In this document: positions 1 through 5,810 of the stretch, piece by piece | Position numbering within the stretch: the stretch's first letter is position 1 | Layout: every line of letters begins with the position of its first letter | NCBI GenBank assembly: GCA_027492415.1 | Contig: JAPUEV010000337.1 | Location: forward strand, 1 to 6,183 | Length of the DNA: 6,183 nucleotides | From: Ignavibacteria bacterium | Lineage (GTDB): Bacteria > Bacteroidota > Ignavibacteria > Tepidaquicellales > OLB5 | Direction of reading: 5' to 3' | The notes under the pieces: model-generated | Databases searched by the model: none | What the model saw: only the letters and a program-made list of their open reading frames with translations | What the model was told of the DNA's origin: nothing | Position numbers and translations under genes: made by a program

Positions 1-387
1 ATTAAGAATGTAAAAGTAATTTACATTTTAATTGCTGCGCTTACTGTAATTATTGGATTACTTAATTCTGTAATATTTGATTCAATGGTAAGAATGGATA
101 TTATGTGGCGTGTACTGATATCAATTGTGATGATAGCGCCGCTTGCGTTCTTTATGGGTATACCTTTCCCTTACGGAATGAGCAAAATTGATAACAGCTC
201 CAAATACCTCGTTGCCTTCGGCTGGGGCGTTAACGGTTTCTTCAGTGTGCTTGGAAGTGTGCTGGTAGTAATGCTCTCCATGAGCTATGGCTTCAGGGTA
301 GTGTTTATAATTGCTGCAGTATTGTATCTTGGTGCAATGTTCGTTGGCGGTAAGCTGGGGATTGAGAAAAGTCCATTGAAAGTATAA
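1..387 (+). CDS. Spermidine synthase-like multi-spanning membrane protein, C-terminal part (5' truncated)
   Basis: The frame is open from the first base to TAA at 385-387, giving 128 codons; the true start lies outside the window. The visible part is almost entirely membrane helices: about residues 4-26, 35-57, 71-92 and 98-116 of the fragment. Two motifs are typical of the membrane half of spermidine-synthase-like proteins: FFMGIPFPYGM (residues 50-60) between helices, and WGVNGFFSVLGSVL (75-88). In that family an integral-membrane module is often joined to a methyltransferase-fold aminopropyltransferase-like domain. That domain is not visible here and could lie upstream, or be absent. The substrate cannot be inferred. 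An internal ATG at 85 exists but should not be taken as the start, because the hydrophobic frame continues upstream. It is probably a separate transcription unit from the nuo genes, given the 172-base gap. Family call moderately sure; function unknown. Confidence 0.72.
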   Translation: MKNVKVIYILIAALTVIIGLLNSVIFDSMVRMDIMWRVLISIVMIAPLAFFMGIPFPYGMSKIDNSSKYLVAFGWGVNGFFSVLGSVLVVMLSMSYGFRVVFIIAAVLYLGAMFVGGKLGIEKSPLKV

Positions 388-394
388 ATTATAT

Positions 395-427
395 ACTCAC
401 CAGATGACTTTAAGTCAACCGATGAGT
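395..427. repeat. Nested inverted repeat downstream of the membrane-protein gene
   Basis: An inner palindrome GACTT-T-AAGTC (406-416) is enclosed by an outer pair ACTCA (395-399) and TGAGT (423-427). It begins 8 bases after the stop codon of the upstream gene. No T-run follows, so it does not meet the usual form of an intrinsic terminator. It could still act as a 3'-end stabiliser or a protein-binding palindrome. Confidence 0.4.
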
Positions 428-459
428 TATGCCACTTTAGATAATAATTGATTTATTGA

Positions 460-489
460 TCCCAAACTGGACAGCCTGGAGGTTTGGGA
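460..489. repeat. Perfect 8-bp inverted repeat upstream of nuoC
   Basis: TCCCAAAC (460-467) is perfectly complementary to GTTTGGGA (482-489), with a 14-base loop. It lies between the upstream membrane-protein gene and the candidate nuoC promoter. There is no following T-run, so a terminator role is only possible, not shown. An operator or 3'-end mRNA hairpin are alternatives. Confidence 0.5.
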
Positions 490-517
490 ACTAGGTATTT
501 ACACAAAATCTTACAGC

Positions 518-549
518 ATTGAAATTCTTATCATATTTTGCTAAATTTG
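518..549 (+). promoter_or_regulatory. Candidate Bacteroidota-type promoter for nuoC
   Basis: TAAATTTG at 542-549 is an exact match to the TAnnTTTG -7 element known from Bacteroidota. ATTG at 518-521, a partial match to the TTTG -33 element, sits 20 bases upstream, which is the usual spacing. The predicted transcript would start only a few bases before the nuoC ATG at 560, so the mRNA would be nearly leaderless. This fits the absence of an SD sequence. The call depends on the host belonging to this group; such short motifs arise by chance in AT-rich DNA. Confidence 0.3.
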
Positions 550-559
550 CCTATAAATT

Positions 560-1045
560 ATGGCAGAATTAACAGAACAAATCAAAAATAAGCTCTCTGA
601 ATCCAATGGATTTACTGGAGTAGTTTTCTCAGAAAACATAAATTACCCTATGATCGAGGTCCCTAAAGAGAGACTCGTTGAAATAGCAACTATTTTAAGA
701 GATGAATTCAAATTTGAACAGCTCAGGGATATTGTCAGTGTTGACAGGTTCACTAAGAATGAAAGATTTGAAAGCATTTACAATCTTTATTCATTGACAA
801 ACAAGACACGGGTATTTTTAAAAGTTAAGCTTGATTCCAAAAAGCCAGAGGTAGAAAGTCTTTACCCTGTATGGCAATCAGCTAACTGGGCTGAGCGCGA
901 AGCCTACGATATGATGGGTATTGTTTATTTAAACCATCCTGACCTTCGCAGAATGTATATGATGGAAGAGTATGAATACCATCCTTTAAGAAAAGATTAC
1001 CCGCTCATGGGTCTGCCCGGGGCTGTTACACTACCTAAAAAATAA
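560..1045 (+). CDS. nuoC: NADH-quinone oxidoreductase subunit C (complex I 30 kDa subunit)
   Basis: This is a hydrophilic subunit of the peripheral arm of complex I. It packs with NuoD and NuoB near the quinone site on the cytoplasmic side of the membrane and carries no cofactor itself. The 161-residue length fits a free-standing NuoC; in E. coli it is fused to NuoD. The 30 kDa family signature is complete: ERE (residues 112-114), D117-M-M, H126, R130 and M132-Y133. It is followed by the conserved YHPLRKDYPLMG stretch (140-151) that closes the fold. The ATG at 560 has no SD sequence upstream, only A/T-rich DNA, and the first helix starts within a few residues, so this start is reasonable. The gene ends in two tandem TAA codons (1043-1048) and lies 32 bases before nuoD, surely in the same operon. 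Confidence 0.97.
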   Translation: MAELTEQIKNKLSESNGFTGVVFSENINYPMIEVPKERLVEIATILRDEFKFEQLRDIVSVDRFTKNERFESIYNLYSLTNKTRVFLKVKLDSKKPEVESLYPVWQSANWAEREAYDMMGIVYLNHPDLRRMYMMEEYEYHPLRKDYPLMGLPGAVTLPKK

Positions 1046-1051
1046 TAAATA

Positions 1052-1066
1052 AAGCGTCCAGCGCTT
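1052..1066. repeat. Short inverted repeat between nuoC and nuoD
   Basis: AAGCG (1052-1056) and CGCTT (1062-1066) can form a 5-bp stem with a 5-base loop, 11 bases before the nuoD ATG, in the otherwise A/T-only spacer. It could modulate translation of nuoD or protect the nuoC message. It is short enough to be chance. Confidence 0.3.
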
Positions 1067-1077
1067 ATAAATAATAT

Positions 1078-2376
1078 ATGTCTTTAGAATTAACAAAAGA
1101 AGAATACATAGAGGAAACTAAAGAAGAGAGCCATATTTCTTTAGGACAGGAAAAGATATTACGGGCTCTTGAGTCTGATGACGTACGGGTACATTTTGAA
1201 GGCTCACTGGATAACCAGCTTGTTCTCAATATGGGTCCCCAGCATCCCGCTACACACGGTGTATTACAGCTTGTGGTAAGTCTTGATGGCGAATCAGTAG
1301 TTGGCACAGTACCAGTCCTTGGTTACCTGCACCGGGGGTATGAAAAGCTTGCTGAAAATATGACTTTCCATGAGTTCATTCCCCATACCGATAGGCTTGA
1401 TTACCTCTCTCCGCTTGCAAATAATGTAGGCTATGTACTTGCAATAGAAAAATTACTTAAGATAGAAGCTACTCCCCGCGCGCAGTGGATAAGGACCATG
1501 TGCTGCGAAATGGCAAGGCTTGCCTCACACCTGGTGTGGATGGGCTCTATGGCAATGGATGTTGGCGCATTAACAGTGTTTTTATGGACATTCACAGAAC
1601 GTGAAAAGATACTTGATATACTGGATATACTAGCGGGCGTGCGTTTTACTACAAGTTATACACGAATTGGCGGACTTGCCCTTGATATGAGCGATGAATG
1701 CAAAGCGAGGCTTGTTGCATTTTTAGACCAGTTCATACCAAAGCTTGAAGATGCCCGCAACTTAATTGAAAGAAATAAAATATTCATAAACAGGTGCGAA
1801 GGTGTTGGCTACATATCAAAAGAAAACGCAATATCTCTTGGTATGACAGGTCCGAACTTAAGGGCAGCCGGCGTTCCTAATGACCTGAGAATTGACGACC
1901 CGTATCTGAAATATCCTGAGCTTGATTTTAATGTACCAACAGCAACAGAAAGTGATGTACTGGCAAGATATTATGTAAGAGTAAGAGAAATGTATGAGAC
2001 ATACAAGATATTGAGACAGTGTATAGAGAAACTTCCGCAGGGACCTATTAACACACCGGACGCAAAGCAGGTACTACCTGATAAGGGTGAAGTTTATTCA
2101 AAGATGGAAGAGCTTATACATGACTTTATGATAGTAAACTTTGGCAACACTCCTGAAAAAGGAGTTGAAGCTTACCAGGCAATTGAAGCTTCAAAAGGTG
2201 AGCTTGGTTTCTATGCTATCAGTGACGGAAAGGGTTATCCTTTCAGGTTAAAGATCCGCTCCCCTTCATTTGTTAACCTGAGCGCGCTTCCTACTTTGAT
2301 GAAAGGCGCTATGATTAGTGATATAGTTGCAATTATCGGGAGCATTGATCCAGTAATGGGTGAGGCTGATAAATAA
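1078..2376 (+). CDS. nuoD: NADH-quinone oxidoreductase subunit D (complex I 49 kDa subunit)
   Basis: This subunit forms most of the quinone-binding pocket of complex I together with NuoB, and descends from the large subunit of [NiFe] hydrogenases. The 432 residues include the family hallmarks MGPQHPATHG (52-61), LHRGYEKLAE (84-93), a LDYLSPLANN stretch (107-116) and, at the C-terminus, SPSFVNL and DPVMGEADK. By comparison with Thermus Nqo4, His60 and Tyr109 match the quinone head-group ligands His38 and Tyr87, so the site looks intact. The Ni-binding cysteines of hydrogenases are absent, as expected. An acidic, poorly conserved extension of about 45 residues precedes the core. The ATG at 1078 has no SD; no other start would keep the motif-bearing domain and a normal length better. 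It is a separate gene from nuoC, unlike in E. coli. It ends in TAA. Confidence 0.97.
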   Translation: MSLELTKEEYIEETKEESHISLGQEKILRALESDDVRVHFEGSLDNQLVLNMGPQHPATHGVLQLVVSLDGESVVGTVPVLGYLHRGYEKLAENMTFHEFIPHTDRLDYLSPLANNVGYVLAIEKLLKIEATPRAQWIRTMCCEMARLASHLVWMGSMAMDVGALTVFLWTFTEREKILDILDILAGVRFTTSYTRIGGLALDMSDECKARLVAFLDQFIPKLEDARNLIERNKIFINRCEGVGYISKENAISLGMTGPNLRAAGVPNDLRIDDPYLKYPELDFNVPTATESDVLARYYVRVREMYETYKILRQCIEKLPQGPINTPDAKQVLPDKGEVYSKMEELIHDFMIVNFGNTPEKGVEAYQAIEASKGELGFYAISDGKGYPFRLKIRSPSFVNLSALPTLMKGAMISDIVAIIGSIDPVMGEADK

Positions 2377-2387
2377 CCATGAACACC

Positions 2388-2487
2388 TTGATTAACATGA
2401 TTTTCTTGATTTTTTGATTGACATGATTTTCTGATTTTTTGTTTTACATGATTTTCTTGATTTCTGATTTAATTGACATACATGATT
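2388..2487 (+). repeat. Degenerate AT-rich tandem repeat array between nuoD and nuoE
   Basis: A core close to TTGATTRACATGATTTTC recurs four times. The ACATGATT elements start at 2395, 2421 and 2446; a fourth, with an ACAT duplication, spans 2476-2487. Each of the first three continues with CTTGATT or CTGATT. Spacings are 26, 25 and about 30 bases, so the units drift in length. The array contains stops in all + frames and no plausible coding sequence. From memory, related TTGATT/CATGATT-like intergenic repeats occur in several bacterial groups; this has not been checked here. It separates the C-D pair from the E-F pair of nuo genes and would be transcribed if these form one operon. Confidence 0.8.
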
Positions 2488-2497
2488 AAAAACAAGA

Positions 2498-2537
2498 TTC
2501 CCGCCGGAGTTTATCCCGCACAATTGCGGGACGGGAA
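2498..2537. repeat. Two-level GC-rich inverted repeat upstream of nuoE
   Basis: An inner hairpin TCCCGCA (2514-2520), CAAT loop (2521-2524 in DNA), TGCGGGA (2525-2531) has a perfect 7-bp stem. An outer pair TTCCCG (2498-2503) and CGGGAA (2532-2537) encloses it directly on the right side, with an unpaired stretch on the left. It is far more GC-rich than the flanking DNA and ends 17 bases before the nuoE start. No T-run follows, so it is not a standard terminator. It may be a REP-like element, a processing or stability hairpin between the operon halves, or a translational control structure. Confidence 0.65.
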
Positions 2538-2554
2538 CAAGAAGTAATATAACT

Positions 2555-3034
2555 ATGGAAATAAAATTTACTGAAGAGAATTTAAAGAAGCTTGAAGAAG
2601 CTAAATCTCACTACCCTACAGAGCACGCTGCATTAATGGCTGCCTTATGGCTTGCGCAGGAACAGTACGGATGGCTTTCAACCGAAGTTATGAAGTATGT
2701 AGGCAATATACTTAATATACCGTACGAGCATGTGCTTGGAGTCGCTGAATTTTACACAATGTATAACAAGAAACCGGTAGGCAAATATCACCTGCAGGTA
2801 TGCACAAATGTCTCATGCATGCTTTGCGGAGGGTATGATGTTGTTGATTATATATCCGATAAGCTGAATATCGGCATTGGCGAAACAACGCCTGACGGCC
2901 AGTTCACCCTGATAGAGGCTGAGTGCCTTGGCAGCTGCGGCACTGCTCCGATGATGCAGGTTAACAATTATTACGAAGAGAACCTTTCAAAAGATAAAAT
3001 TGATTCAATTTTAGAAAAACTTTCAAAAAGCTAA
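2555..3034 (+). CDS. nuoE: NADH-quinone oxidoreductase subunit E (complex I 24 kDa, [2Fe-2S] thioredoxin-like)
   Basis: NuoE is part of the NADH dehydrogenase module and carries the N1a [2Fe-2S] cluster near the FMN of NuoF. The protein has 159 residues, normal for the family. An N-terminal helical region (about 1-75) is followed by a thioredoxin-like ferredoxin domain. The four cluster ligands are present as C83-x4-C88 and C124-x3-C128. The 24 kDa signature is complete: D114, F117-T118, CLGSC (124-128), A131-P132. An additional Cys91 sits just after the first pair. The ATG at 2555 has only AAG-rich sequence upstream and no clear SD. nuoF begins 17 bases after its TAA, so the two are co-transcribed. 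Whether they are also co-transcribed with nuoCD depends on the repeat-filled spacer upstream. Confidence 0.97.
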   Translation: MEIKFTEENLKKLEEAKSHYPTEHAALMAALWLAQEQYGWLSTEVMKYVGNILNIPYEHVLGVAEFYTMYNKKPVGKYHLQVCTNVSCMLCGGYDVVDYISDKLNIGIGETTPDGQFTLIEAECLGSCGTAPMMQVNNYYEENLSKDKIDSILEKLSKS

Positions 3035-3051
3035 AAGAACAATAAAACTAT

Positions 3052-4356
3052 ATGTCTGATTTCCAGCCGATTATACTGAAAAATATTCCCGATTATCACA
3101 ACATTGAAGTCTACATGAAAAATGGCGGCTACGGCGCATTTAAAAAAGCGCTTAAAATGACGCCGACAGAGATAATTGAAGAAGTAAAAAAATCAGGTCT
3201 GCGCGGAAGAGGCGGAGCATGTTTCCCCACAGGTATGAAGTGGTCATTCATGCCCCAGAAATCAGATAAGCCAAAATACCTTTGCTGCAACGGTGATGAG
3301 TCTGAGCCGGCAAGCTTTAAGGATAGAGAAATTTTCGAAAAAAATCCGCACCAGTTCTTAGAAGGCACATTAATTGCATGCCTTGCAATGGGAATAAAAA
3401 CAGCGTATATATATATCCGCGGTGAGTATTATCCATGGATAGTTATGCTTCAGAAAGCGCTTGATGACGCATATGCAAAAGGTTTGGTTGGTAAAAATAT
3501 TTTAGGTTCTGATTTTTCTACAGATATTTATATCCACAGGGGCGCAGGTGCATACATCTGTGGCGAAGAAACAGCGCTGTTGAATTCCATAGAGGGCAAG
3601 CGCGGGATGCCGCGTTTCAAGCCTCCCTTCCCTGCCAATTTTGGCTTATGGGGCTGCCCGACAACAATTAATAATATTGAAACACTTGCAAATATTTCGC
3701 CTATTATTGATAACGGCGGCGAGTGGTTCAGCAAAATAGGCGAGCCCAAACACGCAGGCTCCTTATTATACGGTCTTAGCGGGCATATCAATAAACCCGG
3801 TATATATGAATTGCCTTCAGGTACTCTGCTGACAGACCTCATTTATAAATACGGCGGCGGAGTTAAAGATAACAAAAAGATAAAGATGATAATCCCCGGC
3901 GGCTCTTCTATGCCACCATTGACTGCAGATGAAATTGAAGGATTGCAGATGGATAATGAACATTTGAAATCAGTAAATTCATATATAGGGACAGGCGGTA
4001 TTGTGGTAATGAATGAAGATACCGATATTGTAAAAGTAATTAAAAGAATAACCCAGTTCTATTATCATGAATCATGCGGGCAGTGTACGCCCTGCCGTGA
4101 AGGCTGCGGCTGGATGCTGAAAATACTTGACAGGATAGATAAAGGAATGGGCAGGAACGAAGATATTGATCTTTTAAAAGATGTTGCCAATAATATTGAA
4201 GGCAACACAATATGCGCATTTGGAGATGCAGCGGCATGGCCGGTTAAATGGGCAATTAAGAAATTTATGCCTGATTTTGAGAAAAAGGTAAGAGAAAGTG
4301 TTGACTTGCCTATAGCGAATAAGGTTCACTCTTTAAGGTTAACCCATCAGGTGTAG
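3052..4356 (+). CDS. nuoF: NADH-quinone oxidoreductase subunit F (complex I 51 kDa, FMN and NADH binding)
   Basis: NuoF oxidises NADH: it binds NADH and FMN and passes electrons to the N3 [4Fe-4S] cluster. The 434 residues contain, in order, the FMN/NADH loop RGRGGACFPTG (51-61), CNGDESEP (79-86), the first 51 kDa signature GAGAYICGEETALLNS (164-179), a ubiquitin-like (SLBB) region around 235-320, and the second signature ESCGQCTPCREG (340-351). The N3 ligands are C342, C345, C348 and C388. Two deviations from the common consensus occur in the flavin/NADH loops: Cys57 where glycine is usual (GGAGFPTG), and Ala87 where glycine is usual (SEPG). The start at 3052 lacks an SD but gives the expected N-terminus. 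The stop is TAG, whereas the other complete genes here use TAA. nuoG, the usual next gene, is absent. Confidence 0.97.
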   Translation: MSDFQPIILKNIPDYHNIEVYMKNGGYGAFKKALKMTPTEIIEEVKKSGLRGRGGACFPTGMKWSFMPQKSDKPKYLCCNGDESEPASFKDREIFEKNPHQFLEGTLIACLAMGIKTAYIYIRGEYYPWIVMLQKALDDAYAKGLVGKNILGSDFSTDIYIHRGAGAYICGEETALLNSIEGKRGMPRFKPPFPANFGLWGCPTTINNIETLANISPIIDNGGEWFSKIGEPKHAGSLLYGLSGHINKPGIYELPSGTLLTDLIYKYGGGVKDNKKIKMIIPGGSSMPPLTADEIEGLQMDNEHLKSVNSYIGTGGIVVMNEDTDIVKVIKRITQFYYHESCGQCTPCREGCGWMLKILDRIDKGMGRNEDIDLLKDVANNIEGNTICAFGDAAAWPVKWAIKKFMPDFEKKVRESVDLPIANKVHSLRLTHQV

Positions 4357-4361
4357 TTTTT

Positions 4362-4397
4362 TTCGCAAAAATCGACTAAAATTCGCCCTTGCGAATT
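4362..4397. repeat. Two mutually exclusive inverted repeats after nuoF
   Basis: A compact hairpin AATTCGC (4380-4386), CCTT loop, GCGAATT (4391-4397) has a perfect 7-bp stem. Its right arm overlaps TTGCGAA (4389-4395), which can instead pair perfectly with TTCGCAA (4362-4368). Only one of the two can form at a time. A run of seven T residues (4357-4363) precedes rather than follows the compact hairpin, so it is not a standard intrinsic terminator on the + strand. It probably marks the nuoF 3' end or a regulatory element. Confidence 0.45.
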
Positions 4398-4430
4398 ATC
4401 TAACGTAATTCTGGTATTGTTTTTTCAAAC

Positions 4431-4461
4431 TAATTCGTAAATATTGCGATTAATCGAATTA
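4431..4461. repeat. 7-bp inverted repeat with internal palindrome in the spacer before the motor-like genes
   Basis: TAATTCG (4431-4437) pairs perfectly with CGAATTA (4455-4461). The palindrome GATTAATC (4448-4455) lies at its right edge, and AGTTAACT (4470-4477) is a further 8-base palindrome just downstream. A 10-base direct repeat TTCGTAAATA occurs at 4434-4443 and 4517-4526. The region is non-coding. These sites could be operators for the downstream unit, though AT-rich DNA yields palindromes easily. Confidence 0.35.
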
Positions 4462-4497
4462 TTTATGGTAGTTAACTGATTAGCATTAATAATTTTA

Positions 4498-4503
4498 TAT
4501 AAT
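4498..4503 (+). promoter_or_regulatory. Candidate -10 element for the 4554 gene
   Basis: TATAAT is present exactly at 4498-4503, about 50 bases before the ATG at 4554. No good -35 hexamer lies 16-18 bases upstream; TTAACT at 4472-4477 is 20 bases away. An alternative for a Bacteroidota-type sigma factor is TAACTTTA at 4507-4514, one mismatch from TAnnTTTG, again without a clear -33 element. A promoter in this spacer is plausible from layout, but the exact site is uncertain. Confidence 0.3.
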
Positions 4504-4540
4504 TTTTAACTTTAGGTTCGTAAATAAAACTAAAACAAAC

Positions 4541-4544
4541 GGAG
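4541..4544 (+). promoter_or_regulatory. Ribosome binding site of the 4554 gene
   Basis: GGAG lies 9 bases before the ATG at 4554. It fixes the start of this gene and contrasts with the four nuo genes, none of which has a recognisable SD sequence. Confidence 0.7.
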
Positions 4545-4553
4545 TCAACAACA

Positions 4554-5780
4554 ATGGATCAAACTTCTGCTAATGTAAAAACGGCACAAAACAGCGGTTC
4601 TTCACAGCTTTTCGGTAGCAACTTTAAAAAAGATAATCTTGATAAAAGAGTTCAGGAATTATTAAAACAGTCTACCGAATATCACGAGTTAAAGCAATAT
4701 GTAATCAACAGAGGCATCAATAAAATCCAGGCTGAAGGTGTAGCAGGAAGATTTGCTCCGGCAATTCCATCTGTAATAGCACTGCTTCTTTCAGTATTTA
4801 TTGATGTTGGTAATGTACCGTTCATCGGAAAGATTGCGCAGACACTTGCCAATACAGTTTTCCCCGGCAGCGTTACACTTAACAAAGGTGTTGAGCCTGT
4901 ATCATTATGGTGGATGCCTTTTATAGTTTATGCATTATTTATTTTACTTGCTGAGCTTTCATACAGGAAATTAATGAAAGAAGTTTCGCAGAAAGGCTGT
5001 TCACAGGAAATTATTGAAAGGATCACCAACCGTTACGCAACAATTGTTGACGGTGTTGGTACAGCGCTTCCGTTACTTGGTGCAGCTATCCTTCTTATTT
5101 CAATCAAAGAAGGTCCAATTGTGTTCCTCGGATTTTCAGTACCTTTCGAAATAAAATCTATAATTATTCTTGCTGTTGCAAAGCTGTTTGAAACAGTGTT
5201 TGATGCACAGGGATTAAAATTCGCAGAGCTTCGTGAAGAGCTAAACGATCTTGAAAAAGAGTATTTCACAGAACGCGAAGATATTCACCAGAGAGCGATT
5301 TTACAGCAGCTCCATGACGGTTTTAAGGGCGCAGGCGCTTCAACCGGACCGGGTTACGAGAAATTCTCAAAAGAAGAAGCAGCAGAAATTTCAAACTCAC
5401 TCAAAAAAGCAGCAGAGTTCGGCGAAAATATTTCAAAGAACGTTGTCATCATGAAGAATGCTATTGCTGAGATGAGCAAAACCAATGTTCACGATTCAGA
5501 ATTGCTTAAAGAGCTTCAGAATACAAGCCAGTCATTAACAACAGCACTTGCTGCTGCATCACAGACCGCGGAATACTCACAGGCTATGAAGAATAACCTT
5601 GAGGCAATGCGTAACCTGATGAAGGAAATGGATAACATTAAATATCCTGATGATAAGCTTTTGAAAGAATTACAGATCACTTCACACATGTTAACTGAAA
5701 CAGTAAATTCATTTAAGGATGCACAGGCTGTTAAAGGATTAGATAACCTTGCATATTTAGCAGGAAAAAGAGCACAGTAA
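4554..5780 (+). CDS. Four-helix membrane protein with long cytoplasmic helical tail; possible proton-channel (stator-like) subunit
   Basis: I do not recognise a named family with certainty. The 408-residue protein has a charged N-terminal segment (1-66), four likely membrane helices (about 67-86, 118-137, 167-184 and 199-216) and a polar, heptad-rich tail (217-408). Basic residues after helix 2 (Y137-R-K) suggest both termini are cytoplasmic. The third helix, VDGVGTALPLLGAAILL (165-181), with Pro173 and a following LLG, resembles the third helix of MotA/TolQ/ExbB channels. The loop between helices 2 and 3 is only about 30 residues, much shorter than in those proteins, and helix 4 contains Lys210 and Glu213. 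The tail has a near-repeat: D-x-x-LLKELQ-x-TS-x-x-LT at 314-329 and 366-381. The start is set by GGAG 9 bases upstream. The next gene follows after 30 bases and encodes a single-pass protein. This is the layout of a MotAB, ExbBD or GldLM pair. Reality of the gene is near certain; the function is an inference. Confidence 0.9.
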   Translation: MDQTSANVKTAQNSGSSQLFGSNFKKDNLDKRVQELLKQSTEYHELKQYVINRGINKIQAEGVAGRFAPAIPSVIALLLSVFIDVGNVPFIGKIAQTLANTVFPGSVTLNKGVEPVSLWWMPFIVYALFILLAELSYRKLMKEVSQKGCSQEIIERITNRYATIVDGVGTALPLLGAAILLISIKEGPIVFLGFSVPFEIKSIIILAVAKLFETVFDAQGLKFAELREELNDLEKEYFTEREDIHQRAILQQLHDGFKGAGASTGPGYEKFSKEEAAEISNSLKKAAEFGENISKNVVIMKNAIAEMSKTNVHDSELLKELQNTSQSLTTALAAASQTAEYSQAMKNNLEAMRNLMKEMDNIKYPDDKLLKELQITSHMLTETVNSFKDAQAVKGLDNLAYLAGKRAQ

Positions 5781-5794
5781 ATTATTGACTGACC

Positions 5795-5799
5795 AGGAG
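5795..5799 (+). promoter_or_regulatory. Ribosome binding site of the 5811 gene
   Basis: AGGAG lies 11 bases before ATG at 5811 in the 30-base spacer, slightly far but strong in sequence. It supports translation of the truncated last gene from this ATG and its co-expression with the upstream gene. Confidence 0.7.
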
Positions 5800-5810
5800 A
5801 AAAAACTTAA

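Noticed and set aside
85..387. Complete small membrane protein starting at ATG 85
   Set aside because: The frame is open and hydrophobic from base 1, and the motifs match the C-terminal part of a larger family, so this is a truncated gene rather than a short complete one.
1065..1307. Open frame on the - strand across the nuoD start
   Set aside because: It lies opposite strongly conserved nuoD codons and shows no recognisable domain; it is a shadow of the real gene.
2388..2487. CRISPR array
   Set aside because: The units are near-contiguous, degenerate and irregular in length, with no unique spacers and no cas genes.
3129..4237. Several open frames on the - strand opposite nuoF (for example 3528-3842)
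   Set aside because: They overlap a full-length conserved NuoF, have no family features and no supporting start context.
4357..4397. Standard intrinsic terminator for nuoF
   Set aside because: The T-run at 4357-4363 precedes the perfect hairpin at 4380-4397 instead of following it, and no stable hairpin is seen just before the T-run.
4682..5454. Short open frames on both strands within the 4554 gene
   Set aside because: They are embedded in the 408-residue gene, which has an SD site, membrane helices and co-operonic context; the alternatives have none of these.
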